The notes beneath the pieces are model-generated. The model made no database searches and had not been told where the DNA came from. It was given only the letters and a program-made list of their open reading frames with translations. DNA of 64,000 nt from Auricularia sp. M13 (taxonomy: Eukaryota > Basidiomycota > Agaricomycetes > Auriculariales > Auriculariaceae), in NCBI GenBank assembly GCA_037042915.1, contig CM073199.1, positions 124,001 through 188,000 on the forward strand, in the 5' to 3' direction. Within the stretch, counting starts at the first letter, position 1. Every line of letters starts with the position of its first letter. The position numbers and the translations under genes were made by a program. Below are positions 41,087 through 57,700 of the stretch, in pieces.

Positions 41087-43988
41087 ATGTCCCGTTCTCT
41101 CCCATCGCCCATGCCATCCGCTATGCGGAACAGCCATGCTATATGCTTGCCCCCGGAAATTCTGCTCAAAGTCTTCGACTGGCTGGAGCTTGCCCATATT
41201 GTGCGTTGCGCATGCGTTTCTAGGCGCTGGCGCGGACTTGCTCAGGGCCATCCAATCTACTGGGGGCACCCCGTACTCGTCGGCACATCGCAATCTGCCG
41301 TGGATTTCTTTCTTTCCCGCCTGTCGGCTGCATCGGGGAAGCGCTGCAATGTCACAATCACAGCGCGCGAATCGTGTGACTTGGTTGAGTCGACAATCTT
41401 GCCCAGCGTCACTCCCCACCTCGTTAACATCGTGAATCTCATCGTTTGCGTGCATATCTCGCACTCATCCGCTGCATTTTCTCTCCTGCGACGCCCGGCG
41501 CCATCGCTTTGCCATCTGCAGCTCTTTTTTGACAATGGCGGGGACGGTACAAGCGTTACGCTGCCGGAATATTTCTTGCCGTGCACCCCTGGCCAAAGTA
41601 GTCTGACGGCATTGTTGTTGATGAACATCAATATTGGTCCCTCTGCTCCAGTCGCATTTCTCCCGGTCCGTGTTAGCGTAACCCCGAGCCGGGCCGATGA
41701 GAGCACGAGCAGCGACCAAAAGTGTGTCTTGGTGTCCGTATGTCGTAGGTACACGAGGTAGAAAGAGCAGGACAAGAGCGGACAACAAGATGGGGAAAAC
41801 ACGAACAAACGAACCAATGCTGAACACGTACGCGGCGCGGAAACATAAATCAGCCTCCGGGATCCGTAATGCTAACACTCCCCCTGTTTCGCAGAGCGTA
41901 CGCGGTCAGACGCTCCCCCAGAAACCCACAGACCAAGCCAGCTCAGGTGAGCAAACACAAACAGCGGTCCAAAGTTATGATCCGGCGTCGTCCTCCAAAG
42001 CGTGATCCTCATCCTCCAGAACGGTGTTGTACCGTCAGCGGTAGAGCGATTGCCACCTGGTATACTCCCAGGTGCGTCCACACACATCCTGATGAGGGAG
42101 GGGGACTGGCGCTGATGAAGCACCACAGTCAACTCCAGCGATCGCGAAGAGACCCGGTATACACCCGGGTGTGCTCCAAAATCCAGATGTTCTGGAAGTG
42201 AACAGGCCCCACAGCAGGGACCACCAGCAACGAGGCGAGAAGACAACATTGTCAGGCGAAGCCGGACGAGACACGATGTAATGCTGAACGACGATTGTCG
42301 AATTGGTGGATCGGCATCGGCATAGGGTAAGCAAGCGAGGATGTCGATAGGGAGTACTGGCACGCGTCATGGGCAACGAGCGAGAGATAGTGACGCGATC
42401 GGGCATCGCAGCAGCAGGATCGAGCACAAAGAATGAAGCGGTCCTGTAGAACAAGAAGTCGCCTGGATTGCGGGCAGAGGCCAGCATATGATGCCCAGGG
42501 GCGGACTGCAGGCACCAATCAGTGCAGGTCATCCATAACGAGCGCCGAACGGTGTCGAGACTCGGGAACGCCGAACGGTGTTGTCCAATGTGTGAAAAAC
42601 GAAGTGGAGGCGGCGGGTCCTTATCCCACGGGCTCCTGGAGTCGTTGGGTCCTTATCCCGCAAACTCCTGACGCAAATCGCCCGATCCTCTGACCGGGGG
42701 TGGAGGCCGGTGGGTCCTTATCCGCACGCAACCTCCGAGTGCGCGCCGTCCGATCCTCTGACCAGGGACTAGGCGTGCGCGACAGGCGCATCCGCGGACC
42801 AGCGCCAAGTCGCATGTGGGGCAAGGTACACCGACCAAGCGACCACACGGCCGTAGACTGGTCCGAGCTACCGCTGTAACCCGGGGTCCCGACCTAGCAA
42901 GATGACACGCTGCTACGTGCGGTTTTGGTGAACGGGGACCACCCGTGATCTTGTTGTGTTAGCGTAACCCCGAGCCGGGCCGATGAGAGCACGAGCAGCG
43001 ACCAAAAGTGTGTCTTGGTGTCCGTATGTCGTAGGTACACGAGGTAGAAAGAGCAGGACAAGAGCGGACAACAAGATGGGGAAAACACGAACAAACGAAC
43101 CAATGCTGAACACGTACGCGGCGCGGAAACATAAATCAGCCTCCGGGATCCGTAATGCTAACAGTCCGTAACCTAGTTTACTCCAAAAAAGGGCCACAGT
43201 CGGCCACGGATCTCCACCACTTAGCGGCCACCTTCCCAAACGTGCGAGAGCTCACTCTGATGGACGCGGCTGTTCGAGGCATCCAGGATGCGGCCTGCTG
43301 GCCCGATCGTTGGCGCTCTCTTGACACATTGGGCATATCTACTGCTAAACATCGTCTCCGTCATCTTCTGGCACACCTGCCGCTGAACGGCATCCGCCAT
43401 ATGATGACGCCGCGTACGGGGCGCACTGCGCTGTCCTTCATACTTCCGTGCTTGGAAGGACCTCTCGAACTCTCCTTCCAGCCTGTCGGGCGAAGAAAGG
43501 AATTCATGATACACCTACGCAGCTTTGCCAGCGATCGCATACGCTCGTTCTTGGAGTCCGATATCAATTGGCTGGGTCTTGAGCCTCCGCCCCATGAGCT
43601 CCTTCGTAATGGCTATATGATGGAGCGAGTATTGTCCCTGAGTCTCCCCGTGACTCTTTGGGACCTCCTCGTGCCCCATTTTCAACCGTTTGACAACGTA
43701 TCGAGTGCCACGCTCGTTCTGGATGTTCCCTCGTGGCAGAGGGCGCTCTTTGAAGACTCCCGCACACAGGGCCGCATAATCTGCCCCAAACTGCGTAAGC
43801 TTACCCTCGCCCGGGAAGATGGATGTCCAGAGATAGAAGAGGAGGTTATCGCGAGGATTTTGCGAGAGCGGATCGGCGCACCGCCGTTGCTCTGGGAGGG
43901 GACTACGCAGAGCAGCGCATCGACGGACATCTCGGTCGCAAGCCAAGACCTCGAAATCATCCAGCTGCAAGGGCTCAATCAAGTGTGA
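41087..43988 (+). pseudogene. F-box gene interrupted by an LTR element
   Basis: The first block (41087-41670) encodes MSRSLPSPMPSAMRNSHAIC followed by an F-box at residues about 20-65 (LPPEILLKVFDWLELAHIVR ... GHPIYWGHPVLV). The second block (43169-43988) carries the rest of the substrate-binding part and ends LEIIQLQGLNQV. Between them lies a 1.5 kb LTR element with a 5 bp target duplication. The gene is thus a recent knockout unless the element is removed or spliced out; an allele without the insertion may exist in the population. It is followed in tandem by a small zinc-finger gene at 44.4 kb. Confidence 0.82.
41671..43163. mobile_element. Short non-autonomous LTR retrotransposon (TRIM-like)
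   Basis: Two direct terminal repeats of 207 bp, 41671-41877 and 42957-43163, start TGTTAGC and end GCTAACA and look identical by eye. The target duplication GTCCG (41666-41670 and 43164-43168) flanks the element. The internal 1.08 kb shows no gag or pol frame. It looks whole for a non-autonomous element and, given identical repeats, young. Confidence 0.92.
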
Positions 43989-44351
43989 GTTCACTCTGCG
44001 TTCGTACCACACTCTGATCGCTCGCAGATATACCTGCACTGCATTGCCTATATGACCTCGCATGATCACCAGGGACATCTAGCACGCCGCTGCAGAACGT
44101 GTAATATGACCAAAAGAATTCTGCTTATTGTTCCCCCCACATTCATGACCGAAGGCCGCAGCAACGCCGCGCTTCTCAGACACAAAAAACATCCCGATGC
44201 GGGCTTCACGGCTCAAAGCCTCTGCTCCGCTCAGCACCACGTTCTCCGCATTTGGAAATCATCTAGTCCGGTGCCAGAGGACAAAACGCAAGCGCCTATC
44301 GATCGGTAACACACCACGATCCCAGAACCACGCATCAGCCTGGGCGTAGGC

Positions 44352-44358
44352 TATAAAA
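44352..44358 (+). promoter_or_regulatory. TATA box of zinc-finger gene (pair E)
   Basis: GGCTATAAAATTC lies 38 bp before the ATG at 44390, a good TATA position for a short 5' leader. Confidence 0.55.
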
Positions 44359-44389
44359 TTCATCTCACATTTCGAAGTGCCCCAACTCA

Positions 44390-45260
44390 ATGTCGCAACC
44401 ACCCCCGTCTGACCCCCGCAAGGGGAACACGTTCTATTTTTCGGGCTCGCCGGTATACGCGACGCACTCGCCCGGCGGGTCGTCTGGGTATCAAGCCTCG
44501 CCCACGGGTATCGGGAGTTCGCCTGGGAGTGGCCAAGGGTCGCCGTTCGCGTCGCCCAACTCGGGGAATCAATATGCGCCCGCCGCTACGCCGTCTCCCG
44601 GTCGCCCATCAGCCACTTCCAGTTCGCAGGCCCGGTTCGGCCTGGGCTACGACCTTTCTGGCATGCATGCTCCCCCACCCGCGCCCCAGCAGCCGAAGTA
44701 TCCGCAGCAGCCTCCGACACAATTCGCCCACCATCAGCAAGGTCAAGCGCACTACGGCGCTCCGACGGCGCCGGCGTTGCAAGTTCAGCATGCTCCAGCG
44801 GCCGCATACCCCGGCCCCGTCCCTGCTGGCGGAGGTTATGCCACACCTGTCTTCACGGGGGCGGGCTTTCTCCCTCGTCAGCACCATGCTCAGGCTATCA
44901 CAGCTACCGGCGCTGGCTCTGGCGCGGGATACGCGCCGTATCAGCAGGCCCAGCTCACGACTCCGCCCGCACCGTACCCTCAGAGGTCCGCTCCCGCCTC
45001 CTCGCCGTTGAGCAGTGGAAGCACCAGCTGGGGGGAAATGAGGGCCTATACAAAGTCGGACAGTGCGTAGTTCTGGTGTCCACAGTCCACTCGCACTGGT
45101 ATCTGACCCGATTCTGCTGATAGACGAGACCTGCCCCCACTGCGGAACGGTCTATCTTGTCGTCAACAAAGATTCACACGTCTGCGTGAGTCGCTGTTAT
45201 CTGTTTTTGGCATAACCCGTTATATTAACCTAAACGTCGTAGCAGCATCGCAGGAGGTAA
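44390..45260 (+). CDS. Pro/Gln-rich zinc-finger protein (pair E)
   Basis: Three exons (44390-45062, 45124-45185, 45246-45260) join in phase for 249 residues starting MSQPPPSDPRKGNTFYFSGS. A long disordered stretch rich in Ser, Gly, Pro, Gln and Ala is followed by the finger DNETCPHCGTVYLVVNKDSH, then VC and, after an intron, HRRR and stop: C-x2-C-x11-H-x2-H, close to a canonical C2H2 finger. Plan and intron-in-finger position match the other small finger genes in the window, while the sequence is the most divergent. A single finger and a disordered tail do not suggest strong sequence-specific DNA binding; protein or RNA binding is equally likely. It lies downstream of the F-box gene on the same strand. 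Confidence 0.7.
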
Positions 45261-46350
45261 TTCGCTCACATCCCGGAAAACCCTTCCTCTTCACTCCGTG
45301 TTCCGTTTCCCACCTTCTAATCCACCTCACGAAAACGCTAATGCTTCCAAGCTGAATCCTCTTTCGTATGCCCACGTCCTCTCTTAGGGTAGCCATGCTT
45401 GCTCCTGCTTAGTCTCATGTCTCTATCGCGAATTTCGATGTAATACAGTAGATCCGTTCAAAACTTCCCTTTTCCAGTCTCATTTTCAGCCGAAAAGGAT
45501 TATCTCACCGCACCAATGCATATGGTAAGTACATGCGCCGTAAATCGGGGTGAGAGAGCAAATGAACTTCGAGCACGGCACGCCTAATCGTCCCGCGCAG
45601 TGAACCGTCAGTGGCATGGCACTAATCACAGTGCGCCGGTCGAACGCCCCGCGCACTACGACGCCTTCACGGAACCAGAACTGCAGCGCCTCCGGCGGGT
45701 CAACGACACGACGGCCGTTAGGTAGTTCGTCCTGCAAAACGGTCGGAGTAGATCTGAGCCTGCCGTCTACCTAACACGTGCACATAGCTCCAAGAGAGAC
45801 AGGAAATAGCTAAACTCGTTTATGGCCTAGGTAAGCAGATGCTATGCTACCCCGATACTCGCGGTGCATTGAACATATAAATCGGATGACGACGATGGCC
45901 ATACAACGCCATGTGTCAACCTGCACGGCTATCTACCGAGTCAGTGAAATGTGTACATGTCGTAGGCACATGGCGGCGCGATGACGAGAGAGAACGACGG
46001 ACGCGCATAGTCGATGAGACACGCCACCCCTGCGCTTTTATACGCTTTTGCGGTCCTGAACGCCATCTGCACGATCCCGCCGGTGCATCTCCTCGCTGTC
46101 GCTGCAGTACGACGATGGATCTTTCATCTCTGCCACAGCGTCCAGGACGAGCATGCATTTTCACACCGCCATCCCCCATCCCACTCCATTCCTCGCGAGA
46201 CAGAAAGACAGAGAGGAAAACTATATGTACACACGAGTCCACCACATCCGTTTCTAATTAGCATCGAGAGAGAGAAACAAACAGCGCTGCCTTCCCTCCT
46301 ACTACTAGCCATCCACAAGCCCGACAACCTCGTTGCCAGCGCCGAACAGA
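45261..46350. other. Gene-free stretch
   Basis: No gene supported. A minus-strand open frame at about 45486-45737 is free of stops and Cys-rich near its end but lacks an ATG and known relatives. Confidence 0.45.
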
Positions 46351-51307
<4,957 letters not shown>

Positions 51308-52738
51308 CACCAAGTGGTTGGAAATGGAAGGAGCGGCCTGGAGTTGGTCGCTGGCTCGCTGCGATGTAAAGCAGGAGCAAAGAGTGATTGGGCGCGGCAC
51401 CGCCACAGCGACGTGTCCTGAATTCAGATTCAGAACTTCTGCCGACAGTTTGCCGATCCGCGCCAAGCCCGCCCCGTCGTGAGTTAGACGAAGCCTCGTT
51501 CAACCAATGTGAATGAGGGTTCTGCGCTTAGAGTCTGTGAGTACTCCGTACTGAGTATCAAAGTCAACAGGAGCATGAGCTTCACTTGCGTAACGGCGAG
51601 GATGTGACAGCCATTAACCCATTCAAATTCGGGGCTCAGAGAGATTGCACCGGGGCCGCCGTGCTCCGTCGTTTGCACGTCCGTGTTAACCATTACTGTA
51701 TCTACCTACCAGTGGAAGAAGTCCCATGTTTAGCGTCTCAGAAAGTGTCGCGCAAATACAGGCAGCTCCCTCATGATTGAAACTCTGCACCGTCCCTGGA
51801 GTGTCGCGCAAGCATTCGTGTGAACACTGAACACTCCACTTCGCTGTGTACTGACACCTCAGAGCGTGGACTCTCTGGGCCGCGAGCTGGATTCCGCGAA
51901 TAATATCTTGTTGATGAAGGCATAGCAGATGACGAGAGTGGATGCTGCTGGGAGCCGATCATTGAATGCACCGGCGGGCAAATGCACGCCCTTTTATATG
52001 CAAATCTCCGCGGGAAGGATAGCTCCGACTGTCTGACTCAGCAGGGAGGAAATTTCAGCGCACGCGCCGACCTGGAGGCCCGAGAAATCATCACGCCGAT
52101 GGTGACCCCGAACCAAACACTGAGATGATCCCGCGAGCTAAGATTCAAACTCGGTAGTGGTCCTTATGCCATGGCGCCTGCACCAACTCCTCGAAGGTAT
52201 CGCCAATCATACAGTCCATCCCGAGCCCCCAGATCCGAGTCCGACCCAAACGCCCATTCTCAATCTCCAGAGCTGCGCACGCATTTGTGTCAACCATGCG
52301 GAAGCAGTCCCACACAGTGTGGTATTTTCTGCATCTCACAAAGCATCCAGATTAAATCGCACCAGGCTCCAGCCGCCATTTCATTGTTCATTGGGATCCT
52401 CAGAGTGTAATGCTCCTGACAGCGTCGCACCCATAAATAACTCCAGATATCGTGTGTCCGCCAACTACACCGCTGCACGGGACGCTTCGTTGACAGACGT
52501 CCGGTTCGGCTTGACGGGAGGCTTCCGGCAAGTTGTCCGCACGTCCTGACAGCGATGTCCGCAACGGTAGTGCTCCGCAAAACAGGGGCAGCTCGCCCGG
52601 CGTTTGATTTCAGGCAGCTGTCCATCGGAGCGTCGATGTCCTTGAGACATCCGCGCCAGGCCTGTGATCCAGCAGCATGTTGTCCGGGATTGACTTGTTC
52701 AAGAGTAGCTCTTCCCGATCCCAGCAATATATTCCAGT
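51308..52738. other. Intergenic with promoter-like module
   Basis: A minus-strand TATAAAAG at about 51994 precedes a conserved CATCCACTCTCGTCATCTGC (about 51930) and an ATG frame (MPSSTRYYSRNPARGPESPR) that stops soon. Related modules occur at 59.55-59.84 kb on the same strand. A plus-strand ATG at 52171 opens a Ser/Arg/Pro-rich frame with a few Cys, but no domain can be named. Confidence 0.4.
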
Positions 52739-54750
52739 GATATTAAACGATGGTGCGATGGCAGGAAACACTTTTATTGCAGCGGCAAACGGAAGGGTAA
52801 CGGGACAGGTACGGGCAACTATAATCACGCGATACGGGGTGCCCAGACGGTGAAGGCAGTTGTCCTTGAACTATGGAAGACATCAGGAAAAGCAATGATA
52901 AGGAGCACGGTGAACTCACCACGGATTTTGTCAATGCGGACACACTGAGAGGGCATACGTGCTAGTGTATGCGAGAGCCTTACTCGGGGCCGGGGTTGCT
53001 TGCCGATGAGCTGGCTGCTGGTGCGGCCGGCGCTGCCGTCTAAGATGCAAATCAGCAAACCATATGCAAGCCGAGAACTGTTGTACAGACCTTGCGCTGC
53101 ATGCCAGCACGCTTCCTGGCGATGGAAACCGTTTCGGTTGCCGTCTTCTCGACGATGCGCTGGTGCTCGGGCGCGGTTGCTGGTTCAATCACGGAGACGT
53201 TGCTAGCCTCGGTGCCGAACCTCTCGATGTCTTTGCGATAGACAGACTTGAAATGTCTACAGATGAGTTGTTAGCAACGGAGCCGGCAGCATGGAGAAGG
53301 ACGCACGCGGTGTATTTGTCGTCGAGGAACTTCTTGCGTGCTTGGTCGAGCAGGGTGTCAATCTTGTCCCAGAAGTTTTTCAGGTCGAAGCCAACCTGCG
53401 GGCCATAGCACCTCTTTTCTACGTCAGAAAGGTCCAACGATATGACGTGCACACGCACCAGCCATGCCAACCGCAGATAGAACTCGACCGTGAGTTTAAC
53501 GCCAGATCCGTGTACGACGTCGGCAGCGAGTGTCGCGATATCAGTGCCGGCTGGGATACTATCTTTGACCTGAACAGCGTTCAGCAGAGTACGGCGCAGT
53601 GTGAGCTACGCACCTTGCGCTTCAGGTCCGACCGATGGTCGGTCAACCTGTCGCCAATGCGCTTTAGGATTTTTTCCATTCGCCCGATGTCGCTATCGGG
53701 AGGGAGCACGACCTTGCCGGCACGCATTGCAGCCTGTGGGTGATAAGTGAGAGGCGGGTACAACAAAAGCCAACACACCAGGATGGTCTCAGGCGCCCAT
53801 TTCTTGTATGCCCGACAGTTGGCCGAATAAACGAAGGCCATCGTGTACTTGCCGATGCTACCCTGTGCCCGATGAGACAGAATATGCATGAAAAGAAAAA
53901 CACAAACCTCAAGCTCAGCTGGTATGACCCAGGCAGCTGCACCGGACTGGGTAGCGAGGGTCTCTTTGACGGCGAGTGTTGTGGCCTGAAGCATGATCAA
54001 TTGCTGCTGAAGTTTCAGCTGCACAAAAGTTAGATAGCGGGCACAGCGAGTCGTGAGCAGGCATACCCGAGAGAACCGCTCGAGCTCGAGCGTGCTGTTG
54101 GTGTTCAATCCCTGTTGCTTGGTCAGGGTTTGCACGAGTCGCGTATGGTCTTCGGCCTCGTCGTCCGATCCCAGCGCTGCAAAAGACCGTTTGCGGCTGC
54201 TTGAGTCGCCGAGCTCGAGACTGAGACCGTCGAGCGTGTCATGCCCTAGCGGCGATGGGGATGAGCTTTGGTCCCGGCCAGGTGGTGCAGGTGGAGGGCG
54301 CGCTGGCGACGGCGAGGGAGAACAGAGGTTGATTTCCGTCATTGTGGGCTCGGGAAGAGATGGAACATGCTTCACAAGAGGGCGCACCATTTTCACATCG
54401 TTTTTCGCCTCATTCTTGGCCGCACAACGCAGTGGGAGACGATCGCGTCTGCCGAAACGCCTTTGACGATTGTTCTGGACGTAAAGGTCAGCATTGACAC
54501 GTCCATCTGCAGTAACCCTTACACACCTGGCATTTCGGCAAGGGCTTTGGTGCACAGGCATCCTGGCGGCGAGTTGGGCGACGCGCAAAGATCGAACCCA
54601 ACCTTTTGGCGGCAAAGTCCGGCGCTCGTCCAACGCTCGTCTTCCATGCCGCGAGCAGCAAAGCATCGTCCTGGTCTGCAAAATCTGTTTCAATCCTCAC
54701 TGTTTGACCTGGTTTAGAATTTGAGGAAAGTGAAGACGGCACAAATGTAC
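52739..54750 (-). CDS. Repeated Agaricomycete protein of unknown function (cassette gene 1)
   Basis: Several exons are visible on the minus strand: a disordered Ser/Pro-rich stretch (SPSPSPARPPPAPPGRDQSS, near 54300), a Lys/Glu-containing helical region with LQQQLIMLQATTLAVKETLA (near 54000), AFVYSANCRAYKKWAPETIL (53.8 kb), GKVVLPPDSDIGRMEKILKR (53.7 kb) and a helical DLKNFWDKIDTLLDQARKKF (53.4 kb). The exact exon ends and start are not resolved; the frame of the first exon has no ATG. As I recall, proteins of this plan occur in many copies in mushroom genomes next to the type of gene found divergently at 54.8 kb. Function unknown; possibly part of a mobile cassette. Boundaries are approximate. 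Confidence 0.5.
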
Positions 54751-54763
54751 GATGTCGAACCTG

Positions 54764-57700
54764 TGTTCTTTATGCGCGCAATCCCGACTCGCAATGGATC
54801 AGCAAACAGTCCGCCGCCGCACATGTCAAGGGAAAAAAACACTTGGATCATGTCGAAGACCAGCTCGTGCTAGAGCAGCGTCTTCAGGAGGCCGCTGCAC
54901 CGCTCAGCCTGGCCGAAGCACGACTCCCCGTCCCCGCCAACCTCAATTCTCGTGCCGAATCATCTCGTCGGCCTCGCTCACCGGATTTCGATGCGAACGG
55001 CATTCACGTGCCAGATCCTGGCTTTTGGGACGATGAGATGGAGCAGGACGACCTGGATCTTCGATCCAATGCCAGCACAGGCTCGTCGGAGGACGAGCTT
55101 GTGAATGAGGAGCACCGCGCTATATTCGAGCAATTACTTGCCAAGGCTGCCATTCTCACCGGGGCAGATCGACCGGACGACGAGGATTTGCCTTACAATC
55201 CTCTTGATGAACTGGCAGAGTTTCTAGGTTTGTTCCAAGTACACGGCCTTGCGGTAACGATTAATCACTCATTGTAGATGAGGATCCCGACGACGAAGAA
55301 ATCCTGCGCCTCCTCGATGCTATGGGAACTTCGCGTGACTGGGCGCCGTATCCAAACAAGACGGTACGTACTATTCTGTTGTGCGCTGTAATTAACTGAG
55401 ACACAATTATTCGCAGTGCTTTTTGCTTGATTTGTTCGATAACCTTGCGCGGCTCCGTCTCTCGTCTGCCCAACTGCGGCTGGTACTCTGGATTATGAAG
55501 GAGTGCGGAGCGGTGGATGTGCCATCATTATATGCTCTGCGCGCGCTCCAGAAGAAGCTCAACGTAGCCGTTGGCATCAAGACGCGCCTTTTCAAGTCGT
55601 CGCTTGGTAATATCTACTCCTCAAATGACATAGGTCAGGCAATTGCACGGGTACGCAGTCTATCCATCACGCACATGAGCTTTGCCAACAATTGACAGGA
55701 CTGGGCGAACCCTGAGCTCGGACCATTACTGCAAATCTACCCAGCAGAGACTCGCGGCCCTCGCAGTGAGATCTGGCACTTTGACCGCCTCAAAGAGCTC
55801 GACCGCTCGCTGCTGACTCCCATGTACGCGCAAGGGAGCAGTCGGTATTTCTATGTCAATGAGTTGGCGCGGCTTCGTTCCGGGCAGCTGGTTGTACCGC
55901 TCATGTGGATTATACGCGACGAAGAACTTTGCGCCGATGCATACTTGGCAACTATCGAAGATGTGAGTGTGGACGCAACGCTCCATGATGAAGCTAACGG
56001 CTAACTCTTCAGGGACGGCTTGTTATTAATGCAACCGAACATAGCATCTGCGCGCGGGACTTGCGTGATAACTACCACGACCTGCGTCGGCGGGATCCCT
56101 TGCTTTTTGACTTGCATCTGCGCATCGTCGGCGAGCTCCCTCAGTATTTGACAGATTGTCCCTCGTTCAATGGCCTGCGTGAAAACCCACTGCGTGAGCT
56201 TGCGGCCGGTGTGCCGCTTTATAGCTCTTTCCTTCATCAGTGGTCCGACGACGTCTCCGGCAACCAGTCTAAGCAATATAACAAACACGAAAACATCTGT
56301 GTTTCACACGCCAACGTTCCTGGACGTCTTCTTCAGCAGGAGTATAACGTCCGCTTCGTCTCTACATCCCCGCATGCAACCGCACTTGAACAGTTCGAGG
56401 CAATGGGCACCATGATAAAGTCTGTAGTCTCTTCGTTACTGTCACTGGGGATTTGCTCACAGATTAAATATCAGGGAGTCGCAGGTCAAGCCGATCTCAA
56501 CATTGCACGTTACGGCCGACAGTCGATATCTCTGCAAAATTCGTCTCATTCCCATTTCGTGCCTTGCCGATAATCCGCAGCAGTCCGCCGAGGCATCGCA
56601 CATCGGGCCTGGTGGCAACCTGCTCTGCCGCTGTTGTAAGGTGGGCGGTCCAGCTACACAAACCTCAACCAACGAGGGCTATGAAAGCCTGTTCAAAGTG
56701 AGGGGATCAATACCGGGGCCTGCTTCTCACTCATTATTTTTACAGGAAGGAGACCCGAGAACCGCGACGGAGACACTAGCGTGTGTGAAGGAGCAACTAG
56801 ATGCAGCCAAAACTGGCGTCGAATCAGCTGTGACGAGTCTCCAAACAAAAACCGGAGTGAAGGATCGGATAGCGCAGCACTGGATTGATCGCCTTATCAG
56901 TCGCGCGCGTGAGCTCAAGAATGGACCCCGCAGGCTCACGGACGAGCAAATTGCCACTGAGCTGACTGCATGGCTCAAGTCGCAAACCGGTGAACATGAG
57001 GCATACAATGTCCTTCTCACTTTCGCAGGTGCGTGTGATGTGTATCACCCGCGATGCCCGTACTGATTGCGATTCATCTCATCAGGACTTGATCCTAACA
57101 TTGACACTCCCGTCGAAATACTGCACACAGTTCTCCTGGGCATCGTGAAGTACGCATGGCACGGTTTCCATACCGGCTGGAAAGCAGGGTCGGGCGAAAC
57201 GTTCATAGCCCGACTGCAGTCAACCGACATGATCGGCCTCAGCTCCATGCCATTACGAGCAACCTACATCGTCCAGTACAAGAACAACTTGATCGGCAAG
57301 CACTTTAAGACGCTCATGCAGACAATGGCCTTTCATTCTCGCGGCCTTACCTCTCCCGATAGCTACCGCCTTTTCAAATGCATCGGTGCACTAGGCGCTG
57401 CGCTCTGGATTGCTGAAATCGATGATTTGGAGCAGTATCTTGTGAGTCCTGAGTGCCGCAAAAGGACCAGGCTGATAATCCGTTCCAAGGCGGATCTCGA
57501 AGTCTTGATTGACAACGTCCTGGACGCGTTCGTTGCGCTCGATGCATCAAGGATCGTCAACAAGCAGAAGATCCATGTGCTCAAGCACCTTGTGCGCGAC
57601 ATCCGACGCTTCGGGCTTGCTGTCCGATTCTCGACTGAAATATTTGAATGCTTCAATGCGGTCTTTCGTTTTTCGTCCATCCTCAGCAATCACCAAGCAC

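Noticed and set aside
45486-45737. Small minus-strand protein ending in Cys-rich sequence
   Set aside because: The frame has no ATG, no supported introns and no relative that I recognise.
52460-52740. Terminal repeat of the 52.7-59.1 kb cassette
   Set aside because: The GATGTCC-type words here were compared with 59.2-59.5 kb in both orientations and no extended match was found.
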